Origin: Pseudomonas gingeri
GTDB lineage: Bacteria > Pseudomonadota > Gammaproteobacteria > Pseudomonadales > Pseudomonadaceae
DNA: 64,000 nucleotides
Reading direction: 5' to 3'
Assembly (NCBI RefSeq): GCF_013385425.1
Contig: NZ_JACAQA010000009.1
Location: 41,750 to 105,749, forward strand
Below are positions 20,542 to 29,400 of the stretch, in pieces. The notes below the pieces were generated by a model that was given only the letters and a program-made list of their open reading frames with translations, was not told the origin of the DNA and searched no databases. The position numbers and the translations under genes are program-made. Every line of letters begins with the position of its first letter. The first letter of the stretch is position 1.

Positions 20542-20570
20542 TTGTTGCACCTGAGTCTTTCTGGTATAAA
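20542..20570 (+). promoter_or_regulatory. Sigma-70-type promoter of rpmB-rpmG
   Basis: TTGTTG (20,542-20,547) and TATAAA (20,565-20,570) are separated by exactly 17 bp. Transcription would start near 20,577, giving a leader of about 143 nt before rpmB. Fit to consensus is 4/6 and 5/6. The remaining part of the gap, 20,270-20,541, contains the promoter side of the peptide-binding-protein gene and an inverted repeat CGCCAGC...GCTGGCG near 20,470 of unknown role. Confidence 0.65.
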
Positions 20571-20640
20571 GCAGCGCTCTTTTCTAGGGGCCCGGTTCCT
20601 TCGCTTGTAGGTGTAGCCGGTAAGACCCTTAAAGAAACGC

Positions 20641-20694
20641 GGCGCCTGGCGCCAAATGACTGAGAGATTAAGCGGCCAACCCATGCCGGGTTGG
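20641..20694 (+). promoter_or_regulatory. Structured 5' leader of rpmB-rpmG
   Basis: Within the predicted untranslated leader, GGCGCC-T-GGCGCC (20,641-20,653) and CCAACCC-ATGCC-GGGTTGG (20,676-20,694) can form hairpins. The second competes with a shifted pairing, CATGCC with GGCATG (20,682-20,699). Leader hairpins commonly mediate ribosomal-protein autoregulation; whether this one does is inference. Confidence 0.4.
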
Positions 20695-20719
20695 GCATGT
20701 GGTTTTAGAGGGCTGAGGC

Positions 20720-20953
20720 ATGTCTAGAGTCTGTCAAGTTACCGGTAAGGGTCCGGTGACTGGGAATAACATTTCCCACGCAAACAACAAAACCCGTCGT
20801 CGTTTCCTGCCGAACCTGCAGCATCACCGCTTCTGGGTCGAGTCCGAGAAGCGTTTTGTGCGTCTGCGCGTATCCGCCAAGGGCATGCGTATCATCGACA
20901 AGCGCGGCATTGATGTCGTGCTGGCCGAACTTCGTCGCGATGGCAAGGTATAA
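20720..20953 (+). CDS. rpmB: 50S ribosomal protein bL28
   Basis: 77 residues beginning [20 protein letters not shown], the universal L28 N-terminus, with the basic [14 protein letters not shown] segment that contacts 23S rRNA and the C-terminal [20 protein letters not shown] lies upstream of the ATG. It is the first gene of rpmB-rpmG, 12 bp before rpmG. The protein lacks a zinc-ribbon Cys set. Confidence 0.97.
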   Translation: MSRVCQVTGKGPVTGNNISHANNKTRRRFLPNLQHHRFWVESEKRFVRLRVSAKGMRIIDKRGIDVVLAELRRDGKV

Positions 20954-20965
20954 GGGAGCTAAATC

Positions 20966-21121
20966 ATGCGTGAATTGATTCGTTTGATCTCGAGCGCCGG
21001 TACTGGTCATTTCTACACGACTGACAAGAACAAGCGCACTACTCCGGACAAAATCGAGATCAAGAAATATGATCCGGTTGTTCGTAAGCACGTGATCTAC
21101 AAGGAAGGCAAAATCAAGTAA
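20966..21121 (+). CDS. rpmG: 50S ribosomal protein bL33 (zinc-free form)
   Basis: 51 residues starting [20 protein letters not shown] and ending with a Lys-rich tail (EGKIK); the canonical length for bL33. It has no CxxC pairs, so it is the Zn-independent C-minus type and not a zinc-starvation paralogue. AAGGGAG precedes the ATG. It is cotranscribed with rpmB and followed by a strong terminator. Confidence 0.97.
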   Translation: MRELIRLISSAGTGHFYTTDKNKRTTPDKIEIKKYDPVVRKHVIYKEGKIK

Positions 21122-21139
21122 TTGATTTTGTTTTTCGAG

Positions 21140-21169
21140 AAAAACCCCGACTGGTTCGGGGTTTTTTTT
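21140..21169 (+). terminator. Rho-independent terminator of rpmB-rpmG
   Basis: AAAAACCCCGA-CTGG-TTCGGGGTTTTTTTT: a GC-rich CCCCGA/TCGGGG stem flanked by A and T tracts, 19 bp after the rpmG stop. Confidence 0.95.
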
Positions 21170-21267
21170 CGCCTTTTTTCGGCCGGCTCCTGCCTATTGC
21201 GTGGCTGATTCCTACATTTTTCCCGTTGCGCCTTTCCTAGACTGGGGTGAACACCGAAAGGATGCGG

Positions 21268-22671
21268 ATGTGGAGAACGCTCATGATGATTGCGAGGATG
21301 TTTGGAATTCTGCTGCTGGTGGTCCTGGCAGCGGGGAGTATTGCGGTTTCGGCGGCTCAGTCGGCCAAGGCCGAAACCAGTACCGATGCCTACGTACGCA
21401 GGATGATCGAGGCCACTCGGATCGGCTGGTCCGCATTGGCCGGGTTCAATGAAATCACCCGTGTGTTTGCGGATGTCCAGTTGTTGACCAGCGACGGGCA
21501 GCGGGCCTGGCTGATGAACGCGCAGGGGGGGAATGAGATCGATATGGAGGCGGTCAGGACGCTTGGGGTTTCCTACGAATACAAATCCTTCGACAAGATC
21601 CTCTGGCGGGGGCGTCCGTCTGTCTTTGTCGGTCTAGGAAAGGAACTGCCGGCGGACGAACTGCAGCGGCTGGAAGATCCGCGAGCGATTCCCGATGTGT
21701 TCAGTCTGGCAACCCACGAAGCCTTTCATTTTTACGCCGAGGACGAAAAGAGCTGGGTATTCTCCCCGGGATCGGATCGCAGCACTTTGTACCCTGCCGC
21801 CGCCGAGCCGCGCATGCATCGCAACCAGTTGATCCGTCACCTGCTGGCGGCGGCTCAGGGGCAGGCCGATGCTTTGGGGCGGGCCAGTTATTGGTATCGC
21901 CAATGGTCAAGCGGGTATGCCGACGAGTTGAAGCACATTCATGGCACTGATCGTTCCGAAGGTAGTGCGCGTTATGTGGAAGCGATTGTCCGGCCGCTGG
22001 TGCTGGGCGCGCGTCCACTCTCCCGTGAGTGGTCGGTACTCATGCTTGAGGAACTGAGCCTGCTGGCGCGAGATGATTATCTGGCTGCCGATCATGAAAG
22101 CTATGCGTTGGGTGCTTTAGCCGGCTATCTGCTTGAGCAGCAGGGTGTGGACTGGCTGCCGCGCGTCGCCCGGGGAGAAACGCCCGTAGCGATGCTGCTG
22201 GATTCGGTGCCGCCTCTGGATACTCCCCCTGACGAGTTGATGGGGCGACGTATTCGGGAGGTCATTGCCGAGTCCAATCGACAGACAGCGCAAGTTTTCG
22301 ATTCGTTCCTGCCGCGTTTTAACGACCCGGCAGGGACGCGTTTGCTGGTGCCGAACCAGGTTATGCAAGGGAGCTTCAATCCCACGCATTCCTACCGTCT
22401 GGCTACACAGCCCGAGAAAATTGAAGTCGGGATTGATGCCGCCTTCGTCTTGAGCGATGGCCGCATTGACCTCAGGGCAGCGACGGTCGCTACCCATGTG
22501 AGCGAGGATTGTGGTCAGTTGGATCTTTACTGGATCTTGGCCCTGACCAGGGACGAGTTCGAGAAAACCGCTGACAGTCGGATGCGTTTCGAGCGCGATG
22601 ACATCAAGGTGGATATTCCCTACCCGGCCCAGCCTGTCCAGGATCCGCGTATCTGGTGCGTCCAGGTCTGA
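21268..22671 (+). CDS. Exported protein with HExxH motif, putative gluzincin-type metallopeptidase
   Basis: About 467 residues from ATG 21,268 (other in-frame starts at 21,247 GTG and 21,262 ATG). A hydrophobic signal/anchor lies at about 7-30, possibly cut after SAKA. Residues 150-154 read HEAFH inside SLATHEAFHFYAEDE, the HExxH zinc motif, and 80 residues later DRSEGSARYVEA offers a Glu (231) in an E-G-x-A-R-Y context like the third ligand of gluzincins. I do not recognise the family. It abuts the convergent cupin gene with no gap. Activity is inferred only from the motif. Confidence 0.6.
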   Translation: MWRTLMMIARMFGILLLVVLAAGSIAVSAAQSAKAETSTDAYVRRMIEATRIGWSALAGFNEITRVFADVQLLTSDGQRAWLMNAQGGNEIDMEAVRTLGVSYEYKSFDKILWRGRPSVFVGLGKELPADELQRLEDPRAIPDVFSLATHEAFHFYAEDEKSWVFSPGSDRSTLYPAAAEPRMHRNQLIRHLLAAAQGQADALGRASYWYRQWSSGYADELKHIHGTDRSEGSARYVEAIVRPLVLGARPLSREWSVLMLEELSLLARDDYLAADHESYALGALAGYLLEQQGVDWLPRVARGETPVAMLLDSVPPLDTPPDELMGRRIREVIAESNRQTAQVFDSFLPRFNDPAGTRLLVPNQVMQGSFNPTHSYRLATQPEKIEVGIDAAFVLSDGRIDLRAATVATHVSEDCGQLDLYWILALTRDEFEKTADSRMRFERDDIKVDIPYPAQPVQDPRIWCVQV

Positions 22672-23034
22672 TCAGGCTTTCTGCTCGAACACCACATAGA
22701 TCTTGCGGCAGTGCTCCAGCACCTCCCAGGTGCCCTTGAAGCCCGCCGGGATCACGAAACGATCGCCGGCGCGCAGGGTCTTGGCGTTGCCGTCCGCGTC
22801 GCGCAGCACCGAGACGCCCTGGACGATTTCGCAGTATTCATGTTCGGTGTAGTTCACCGTCCACTGGCCCACCGCGCCCTCCCAGACGCCGGCATTCATC
22901 TGCCCGCAGGGGCTGCCATAGTGGTTGTAGATGGTTTGCTCGGGATCGCCCTTGAACACTTTCTCCTCTGCCGGGCGAAAGCGTTCCGGTACGGTGGTGG
23001 CTTCGCTGAAATCGACGATGTCCTGGATACTCAT
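22672..23034 (-). CDS. Cupin domain protein (DUF861/Cupin_3)
   Basis: 120 residues from MSIQDIVDFSEATTVPERFRPA; the upstream in-frame extension is not supported. Single cupin of the Cupin_3 type related to (S)-ureidoglycine aminohydrolase-like proteins: WTVNYTEHEYCEIVQGVSVLRDADG followed by LRAGDRFVIPAGFKGTWEV, with the usual metal-binding His/Glu in TEHEYCE. It is divergent from kauB; a cupin gene next to an aldehyde dehydrogenase in a polyamine context suggests an accessory role there, which is inference. Confidence 0.8.
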   Translation of the reverse strand: MSIQDIVDFSEATTVPERFRPAEEKVFKGDPEQTIYNHYGSPCGQMNAGVWEGAVGQWTVNYTEHEYCEIVQGVSVLRDADGNAKTLRAGDRFVIPAGFKGTWEVLEHCRKIYVVFEQKA

Positions 23035-23271
23035 GGTGCTCTTCCTCTGCGGTGACGGGCCTTGGGTCGCAAGCACCGAGTCTATGTTTATTAAAACGAA
23101 CATGGCAACGGCGTTTGACGAGTCTTTGTCAAATATATTGAAACTTCAGGTGCCGCTGGTTTAGGGTGGTGGGTGCCATGGGCCTGAATCGGGGCCCGTT
23201 GGGCAGAATTCCGAACGGTGCTGGCGCAAGAGCGCACGGTTCCAGTATTTCAATAAGAGGAGGACACTCGA

Positions 23272-24765
23272 ATGATCACCCTGACTCGTGCTGACTGGGA
23301 ACAACGTGCCCGTGAGCTGAAGATTGAAGGCCGTGCCTACATCAATGGTGAATACACCGCCGCGGTCTCGAATGAGACCTTCGAGTGCATCAGCCCGGTC
23401 GATGGCCGCCTGCTGACCAGCGTCGCCAGTTGCGATGCGGCCGATGCCCAGCGTGCCGTCGAGAGTGCCCGCGCGACGTTCAACTCCGGTGTCTGGTCGC
23501 GCCTGGCCCCGGCCAAGCGCAAGTCGGCGATGATTCGTTTTGCCGCGTTGCTGAAGGTCAATGCCGAGGAGCTGGCCTTGCTGGAAACCCTCGACATGGG
23601 CAAGCCGATCAGCGACTCCCTGCATATCGACGTACCCGGCGCGGCCCAGGCCCTGAGCTGGAGCGGCGAGGCCATCGACAAGATTTATGACGAAGTGGCT
23701 GCCACTCCCCACGATCAGTTGGGTCTGGTGACCCGTGAGCCGGTGGGCGTGGTCGCGGCCATCGTGCCGTGGAACTTCCCGTTGATGATGGCTTGCTGGA
23801 AGCTCGGGCCGGCGTTGTCCACTGGTAACTCGGTGATTCTCAAGCCTTCGGAAAAATCCCCGCTGACCGCGATCCGCATTGCCGCCCTGGCGGTTGAAGC
23901 CGGTATTCCGGCGGGTGTGCTGAACGTGCTGCCGGGTTACGGCCATACCGTCGGCAAGGCCCTGGCCCTGCACCAGGATGTCGACACCCTGGTGTTCACC
24001 GGTTCGACCAAGATCGCCAAGCAACTGCTGATCTACTCCGGCGAGTCCAACATGAAGCGCGTCTGGCTCGAAGCCGGCGGCAAGAGCCCGAACATCGTCT
24101 TTGCCGATGCTCCGGACCTGCAGGCCGCCGCCGAATCCGCGGCCAGCGCCATTGCCTTCAACCAGGGCGAAGTCTGCACCGCCGGTTCGCGCCTGCTGGT
24201 GGAACGTTCGATCAAGGACCGCTTCCTGCCGCTGGTGATTGAGGCGCTGAAGGCCTGGAAGCCGGGCAACCCGCTGGACCCGGAGACCAATGTCGGTGCC
24301 CTGGTGGATACCCAGCAGATGAACACCGTGCTGTCGTATATCGAATCGGGTCATGCCGATGGCGCCAAGCTGGTGGCCGGTGGCAAGCGGACCCTGCAGG
24401 AAACCGGTGGTACCTACGTCGAACCGACCATCTTTGATGGCGTGAGCAACGCGATGAAGATCGCCCAGGAAGAAATCTTCGGCCCGGTGCTGTCGGTGAT
24501 TGCCTTCGACAGCGTGGAAGAGGCGATCAGCATTGCCAACGACACGCCCTATGGCCTGGCGGCAGCGGTCTGGACCGCGAACATCTCCAAGGCGCACCTG
24601 ACCGCCAAGGCCCTGCGGGCCGGCAGCGTGTGGGTGAACCAGTACGATGGCGGCGACATGACCGCACCGTTCGGCGGTTTCAAACAGTCGGGTAATGGCC
24701 GTGACAAGTCGCTGCATGCGTTCGACAAGTACACCGAGCTGAAGGCGACCTGGATCAAGTTGTAA
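23272..24765 (+). CDS. kauB: Aldehyde dehydrogenase KauB/PuuC type
   Basis: 497-residue NAD(P)-dependent aldehyde dehydrogenase. Catalytic Cys302 lies in FNQGEVCTAGSRLLVE, the general-base Glu in WLEAGGKSP (267), and the cofactor-binding VPWNFPLMM and VFTGSTKIAKQ are present. By sequence style and position it corresponds to P. aeruginosa KauB (PA5312), which oxidises 4-guanidinobutyraldehyde and gamma-glutamyl-aminobutyraldehyde in arginine/polyamine breakdown. GAGGAGGA precedes the ATG. Control by PauR, encoded 10 kb away, is plausible but not shown here. Confidence 0.88.
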   Translation: MITLTRADWEQRARELKIEGRAYINGEYTAAVSNETFECISPVDGRLLTSVASCDAADAQRAVESARATFNSGVWSRLAPAKRKSAMIRFAALLKVNAEELALLETLDMGKPISDSLHIDVPGAAQALSWSGEAIDKIYDEVAATPHDQLGLVTREPVGVVAAIVPWNFPLMMACWKLGPALSTGNSVILKPSEKSPLTAIRIAALAVEAGIPAGVLNVLPGYGHTVGKALALHQDVDTLVFTGSTKIAKQLLIYSGESNMKRVWLEAGGKSPNIVFADAPDLQAAAESAASAIAFNQGEVCTAGSRLLVERSIKDRFLPLVIEALKAWKPGNPLDPETNVGALVDTQQMNTVLSYIESGHADGAKLVAGGKRTLQETGGTYVEPTIFDGVSNAMKIAQEEIFGPVLSVIAFDSVEEAISIANDTPYGLAAAVWTANISKAHLTAKALRAGSVWVNQYDGGDMTAPFGGFKQSGNGRDKSLHAFDKYTELKATWIKL

Positions 24766-24846
24766 GGCATCGATCCTGAGGGCACAACGAAACCTGCAGG
24801 AGCTTGATTAGGGCTCTGCGTACGTGATCGAGCAACGCCCCTGACG

Positions 24847-24877
24847 CAGCCGGACTCTCCGCAAGGAAGTCCGGCTG
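24847..24877 (+). terminator. Possible terminator hairpin after kauB
   Basis: CAGCCGGACT and AGTCCGGCTG form a perfect 10-bp stem with an 11-nt loop, 82 bp after kauB. The following TGTCGTCTT is only weakly T-rich, so termination strength is uncertain. Confidence 0.45.
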
Positions 24878-24916
24878 TGTCGTCTTGAACAGAAACTATC
24901 CACAGGAGCGTGGAAC

Positions 24917-26068
24917 ATGCGTTGGGCGACTTATTTCGCCGTGCTGGCTTCGGTACTCAGTGTCGGGCTGGCACTGGGCGTGAGCATGCCGTTGGTGTCC
25001 CTGCGGCTGGAAAGCTGGGGTTATGGCTCTTTTGCCATTGGCGTGATGGCGGCGATGCCGGCCATCGGGGTCTTGCTCGGTGCCAGTATCTCCAGCCATC
25101 TGGCGGCGCGTTTTGGCACTGCCCGGCTGATGGCCCTCTGCCTATGGGCGGGAGCCCTGTCTATCGGTTTGCTGGCGCTGCTGCCCAGCTACCCGGTGTG
25201 GCTGGTGCTGCGCCTGATGATCGGGGTGATCCTGACCATCGTCTTCATCCTCGGCGAAAGCTGGATCAATCAACTGGTGGTCGAGCAATGGCGCGGGCGC
25301 CTGGTGGCGCTTTATGGCAGCACCTATGCGCTGAGCCAGCTGTCCGGTCCGCTGCTGCTGGCCGCCGTGGGCACGGAAGGCGATTACGGCTTCTGGGTTG
25401 GCGTGGGCCTGCTGGTGGTCGCGCCATTCCTGTTGCTGGGGCGCAGCGGTGCGCCAACCACGGAGTCCAATCGCGTCACCCTGGCGGACTTGCTGGGCTT
25501 CTGTCGGGGTTTGCCGGCCATTGCCTGGGCCATTTCGCTTTTTGCTGCTTTCGAGGCGATGATTCTGACCTTGTTGCCGGTGTACTGCCTGCGCCAAGGC
25601 TTTACGGCGGATATCGCCTTGGCGATGGTCAGCACCGTGGTGGTGGGCGATGCCTTGTTGCAGTTGCCGACTGGCGCCTTGGCCGATCGGCTGTCCCGGC
25701 GCGCGTTGTTCATCGGTTGCGCCCTGGCGCTGATGTTGTCGAGCCTGGCGGTGCCTCTGCTGCTCGACACCTTGCTGATCTGGCCGCTGTGGGTGCTGTT
25801 CGGTGCCAGCGCGGGCGGGCTGTTCACCTTGTCGTTGATCCTGATCGGCGAGCGTTATCGCGACGACGCGCTGGTGCGGGCCAACGCCCATGTGGCGCAG
25901 TTGTGGGGCATCGGCTGCCTGATCGGGCCGTTGGTGGCGGGTGCGGGCAGCCAGTGGATCAGCGGGCATGCCTTGCCGTTGTTCATGGCGGCCGGGGCCT
26001 TGGGCCTGCTGGTGTTGCTGTTGCGCCAAGGGGCCTTCGGCACGGCACAGTCGGCCACCTCCCTGTAG
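24917..26068 (+). CDS. MFS transporter (YcaD-like)
   Basis: 383 residues with about twelve hydrophobic segments from residue 5 to 372. The GASISSHLAARFGTARL loop between helices 2 and 3 and the second-half GALADRLSRRALF loop are the classic MFS signature positions. FILGESWINQLV resembles YcaD and other drug/sugar-efflux-like MFS proteins. CAGGAG lies upstream of the ATG. Substrate unknown. Its stop codon falls inside the REP repeat that follows. A second long frame through this gene is a composition artefact. Confidence 0.85.
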   Translation: MRWATYFAVLASVLSVGLALGVSMPLVSLRLESWGYGSFAIGVMAAMPAIGVLLGASISSHLAARFGTARLMALCLWAGALSIGLLALLPSYPVWLVLRLMIGVILTIVFILGESWINQLVVEQWRGRLVALYGSTYALSQLSGPLLLAAVGTEGDYGFWVGVGLLVVAPFLLLGRSGAPTTESNRVTLADLLGFCRGLPAIAWAISLFAAFEAMILTLLPVYCLRQGFTADIALAMVSTVVVGDALLQLPTGALADRLSRRALFIGCALALMLSSLAVPLLLDTLLIWPLWVLFGASAGGLFTLSLILIGERYRDDALVRANAHVAQLWGIGCLIGPLVAGAGSQWISGHALPLFMAAGALGLLVLLLRQGAFGTAQSATSL

Positions 26069-26152
26069 GAGCAAGCTTGCTCGCGATGACGGGCTTCCGG
26101 GCACCGCCGAAACATCAGCCTGCCGGCTGATCGCGAGCAAGCTTGCTCCCAC
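26065..26152. repeat. REPIN overlapping the MFS gene stop codon
   Basis: GTAGGAGCAAGCTTGCTCGC at 26,065 and its inverted copy GCGAGCAAGCTTGCTCCCAC ending at 26,152 flank a 38-bp spacer. The TAG of the repeat is the stop codon of the MFS gene. Confidence 0.88.
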
Positions 26153-26172
26153 AGGTCAGGCCTCGTGAACCT

Positions 26173-27726
26173 TCAGAGCATGCGCTCCAATCCGATATGG
26201 TTGGCGAACCAGGCGTTGAACCGGCGCCACCAGTTGCCCGGCTCGTGGTGCAGCTCGTGGAGCTGTCCGTGGTCCTCGGTGACCCAGACAATCTGTCCCT
26301 GCTCCAGGCGCGGCTGGTAGCTCAGGGCCGGGGCCATGCCGCGCAAGGCCAGGGCCCGAACGTGTTCCGCCAGCTCCGGACTGTCCACCAGGACGCCGAC
26401 TTCGGTGTTCCACAGTACCGAGCGCGGGTCAAAGTTGAATGAACCGATAAAGGATTTCTGCCGGTCGAAAATCATCGCCTTGCTGTGCAGGCTGGAGTCC
26501 GAGCCTTTGTAGGAAGCGCTATGAAACAGGTGCGGCCCGCTGCCGCCACGCTCTCCGGGCTGGCGCCGCAGTTCGAAGAGTTTCACGCCGTGTTCCAGCA
26601 ACGCCTTGCGGTAAGGCGCGTAACCGCCGTGCACGGCAGGCACGTCGGTGGCCTCCAGCGAATTGGTCAGCAGGCTGACCGAGACCCCTGCATCGGCGCG
26701 CCCGGCCAGGTAGACCAGCCCCGGTTGACCAGGCACGAAGTAGGCGGAAATCATCATCAGTTCGGTATGGACGTTCTTCAGTTCCGGCGCCAACTGTGTG
26801 GCCAGCAACAAGCGTGGATCAGGCTCGTCCCTGGCCAGGACCTTGCTCGGTGCGTCCCACAGCGCCTCGCTCCAGGCCCAGATCAGCTCACGGCGCCAGA
26901 TATCCATGCGCGGCTCGCTCTTGTAGGCCCGAAGCTTCAGGTACAGGGCGGTATTGTGCTGGCGATAGCTGCCCAGCGAGTCCTTGAGCTGTTGTCGGGC
27001 CTTGGCCAGTTCCACCGCGGACGGTGGGTTTGAGAGGAAGTCGCCAATGGGCGCGCTCAGGGCGCTGTTCCAGTACTGGTCGAAGCTGTGTCCGAGTTGT
27101 TCGGCCACGGGGCCGAAGCCGAGCAGGTCGATGTCGGTGAAGTTCAGGTCCGGCTGGGCGCCGAAATATTCGTCCCCGAGGTTGCGGCCGCCGACGATGG
27201 CCGCGCTGTTGTCGGCCAGCCACAGCTTGTTGTGCATCCGCCGATGTTGTTGCGACAGGTTGAACAAACGGCCCAGGGTACGCGTGGCACCGGTGCTGCG
27301 GCCCAGGTTCAGCGGATTGAACAGGCGGATCTGGATATTCGGATGGGCGGCGAGGGTGCCGATGACCGAGTCGAGCCCGTCGCTGGTGGTGTCGTCCAGC
27401 AGGATGCGAACCCGTACGCCGCGATCGGCGGCCTCGAGCAGTTCATCCACCAGCATGCGGGTGCTCAGGCTGTCATGGACGATGTAGTACTGCAAATCCA
27501 GGCTGACCTGGGCATTGCGGATCAATTCGGCCCGGGCCCTGAATGCTTCGCTGCCGTTGGGCAGCAGGCGAAAGCCCGAGCGCCCCTGCCAGGGTGCGGC
27601 CTGTTCCTGGATCGAACGACCGAAGCTCGATTCGCTCGCCGCCAGGGCCTGGCTGGGAAGCCGTGGAGCATCCAGGGTCGCGCATCCGCTCAACAGCAGG
27701 GCAATGAGCAGCAAGCAGGCTTTCAA
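26173..27726 (-). CDS. Phospholipase D/cardiolipin-synthase family lipoprotein
   Basis: 517 residues, TTG start. The N-terminus MKACLLLIALLLSGCAT is a lipoprotein signal (lipobox LSGC). Two complete HKD catalytic motifs are present: HNKLWLADNSAAIVGGRN near 165-180 and HSKAMIFDRQKSFIGSFNFD in the C-terminal half, so a two-motif phosphatidyltransferase/phospholipase is expected. It resembles periplasmic ClsC-type proteins. The mature protein would be membrane-anchored facing the periplasm. It has its own convergent relation to the MFS gene across a REPIN. Confidence 0.85.
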   Translation of the reverse strand: MKACLLLIALLLSGCATLDAPRLPSQALAASESSFGRSIQEQAAPWQGRSGFRLLPNGSEAFRARAELIRNAQVSLDLQYYIVHDSLSTRMLVDELLEAADRGVRVRILLDDTTSDGLDSVIGTLAAHPNIQIRLFNPLNLGRSTGATRTLGRLFNLSQQHRRMHNKLWLADNSAAIVGGRNLGDEYFGAQPDLNFTDIDLLGFGPVAEQLGHSFDQYWNSALSAPIGDFLSNPPSAVELAKARQQLKDSLGSYRQHNTALYLKLRAYKSEPRMDIWRRELIWAWSEALWDAPSKVLARDEPDPRLLLATQLAPELKNVHTELMMISAYFVPGQPGLVYLAGRADAGVSVSLLTNSLEATDVPAVHGGYAPYRKALLEHGVKLFELRRQPGERGGSGPHLFHSASYKGSDSSLHSKAMIFDRQKSFIGSFNFDPRSVLWNTEVGVLVDSPELAEHVRALALRGMAPALSYQPRLEQGQIVWVTEDHGQLHELHHEPGNWWRRFNAWFANHIGLERML

Positions 27727-27784
27727 TGGTCATCGCCCCGGGTCGGTAGGTGTCGGCATATGGACGCTGTCCGGCGGGTAAAGG

Positions 27785-29218
27785 TCAATCGATACTGCTC
27801 TCGTTTTGTGCCAGTAATTTGATCGCGGCCGCGCCGACCTTGCGCACAGCCTCTTCGATCAGTGGCGTCGGCTTGGCAGCGTAGTTCATGCGCAGGCAGT
27901 TACGGTATTTGCCCGAGGCGGAAAAGATGCTGCCCACCGCGATCTGCACGCCCTGGTCCTGCAGCGCCCGGTTCAGGCGCAGGGCATCGAACCCTTCGGG
28001 CAGTTCGACCCAGAGCATGAAGCTGCCCTGGGGGCGACTGGCGCGGGTACCGGCGGGAAAATAACGGCTGATCCAGTCGATCATCAGGTCGCGGTTGCGC
28101 TGGTATTGGCTGCGCATGCGTCGCAGATGCGGCTCGAAGTGGCCGTTTCTGAGGAAGTCGGCGATTGCCAGCTGTGGCTGCGGGGCCGTGGAGCCGGTGC
28201 TGATGTACTTCATGTGCAGCACTCGCTCGAGGTAGCGGCCGGGCGCGACCCAGCCGATGCGCAGGCCCGGGGCAAGGGTCTTGGAGAAGGAGCTGCAGAG
28301 CAGCACGCGACCGTCTTCATCGAAGGACTTGATGGTGCGCGGACGCGGGTAGGTGTAGGCCAGTTCGCCATACACATCGTCTTCGATAATCGCCACGTCG
28401 AAGCGCTGGGCCAGGGTCAGCAGGGCGCGTTTGCGCGACTCCGGCATGATGTAGCCCAGCGGGTTGTTGCAGTTGGGGGTCAACTGTATGGCCTTGATCG
28501 GCCACTGCTCGAGGGCCAGTTCCAGGGCGTCGAGGCTGATGCCGGTGATCGGGTCGGTGGGGATTTCCAGGGCCTTCATACCCAAGCCCTTGAGGGTCTG
28601 CATGGCACCGTGGAAGCTGGGTGAGTCCACCGCGACGATGTCCCCCGGCTCGCAGATGGAGCGGATGCTGGTGGACAGGGCCTCGTGGCAGCCGGTGGTG
28701 ATCACCAGATCTTGGGGGCCGAGCTGGCAGCCGGAGTCGAGCAGCAGGCGCGCCACCTGTTCGCGCAGTCCGAAGTTGCCGTGGATATTGTCGTAGGACA
28801 GGCCGGGCATGTCCTGGCGGCGGCTGATCTGCGCCAGGCTGCGCAGCAGCGGTTTCAGGGTCGGGCTGTCGATGTCGGGCATGCCGCGGCCCAACTGTAC
28901 GGTGTCCTCGCGAGGGACGGCGCGAATCAGTTCCAGCACCTGTTCCCATTGCGAGATATCAACAGGGCGTTGTGCCGGTCGGCCGATGACCGGCAACGCC
29001 GGTAGTTCGCGGCCTACGGGTACGAAGTAGCCGGACTTGGGTTTTGGTTGGGCCAGCCCGCTGTCTTCCAGGACGCGGTAGGCCTGCTGCACCGTACTCA
29101 AACTGACACCGTGCTCCACGCTCAACGCCCGTACAGAAGGCAGGCGGTCTCCGGGGCGATAGAAACCCTGTTCTATGCGGGTTCCAAGCAGTTCGGCAAG
29201 GTTGACGTAGAGGGTCAT
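27785..29218 (-). CDS. MocR/PdxR-type regulator (GntR HTH fused to aminotransferase domain)
   Basis: 477 residues. Residues about 1-70 are a GntR winged helix (GDRLPSVRALSVEHGVSLSTVQQAYRVLEDSG). From about 105 follows a fold-type I aminotransferase domain with TTGCHEALST, NPLGYIMPESRKRALL, IEDDVYGELAY and the PLP-lysine stretch SSFSKTLAPGLRIGW, all intact. Such proteins bind PLP or amino-acid adducts to control a neighbouring gene. The likely target is the divergent DUF1127 gene at 29,401 or the regulator itself. Unlike PdxR, no pyridoxine gene is adjacent. Confidence 0.88.
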   Translation of the reverse strand: MTLYVNLAELLGTRIEQGFYRPGDRLPSVRALSVEHGVSLSTVQQAYRVLEDSGLAQPKPKSGYFVPVGRELPALPVIGRPAQRPVDISQWEQVLELIRAVPREDTVQLGRGMPDIDSPTLKPLLRSLAQISRRQDMPGLSYDNIHGNFGLREQVARLLLDSGCQLGPQDLVITTGCHEALSTSIRSICEPGDIVAVDSPSFHGAMQTLKGLGMKALEIPTDPITGISLDALELALEQWPIKAIQLTPNCNNPLGYIMPESRKRALLTLAQRFDVAIIEDDVYGELAYTYPRPRTIKSFDEDGRVLLCSSFSKTLAPGLRIGWVAPGRYLERVLHMKYISTGSTAPQPQLAIADFLRNGHFEPHLRRMRSQYQRNRDLMIDWISRYFPAGTRASRPQGSFMLWVELPEGFDALRLNRALQDQGVQIAVGSIFSASGKYRNCLRMNYAAKPTPLIEEAVRKVGAAAIKLLAQNESSID

Positions 29219-29400
29219 GGCGCAGTTCTCGGCGACGGTGGAAAGCGTTGGACGGTACAGATAGGAAGAAAATACAGGATTCAGTCGCGCTTTGGCGAGA
29301 TCTGTATTGAATTAATAAAAAATGATTGAATCTGTAATGGTTTTGGCCGCTCACCCATTCTATGTACTCATGGCAACCGAGTAACAAAGGAGCAGAGGTA

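Noticed and set aside
24910..26130. A 406-codon frame overlapping the MFS gene on the same strand
   Set aside because: The other frame has twelve hydrophobic helices and MFS loop motifs; this one is Arg/Gly/Ala-rich without order and lacks a ribosome-binding site.
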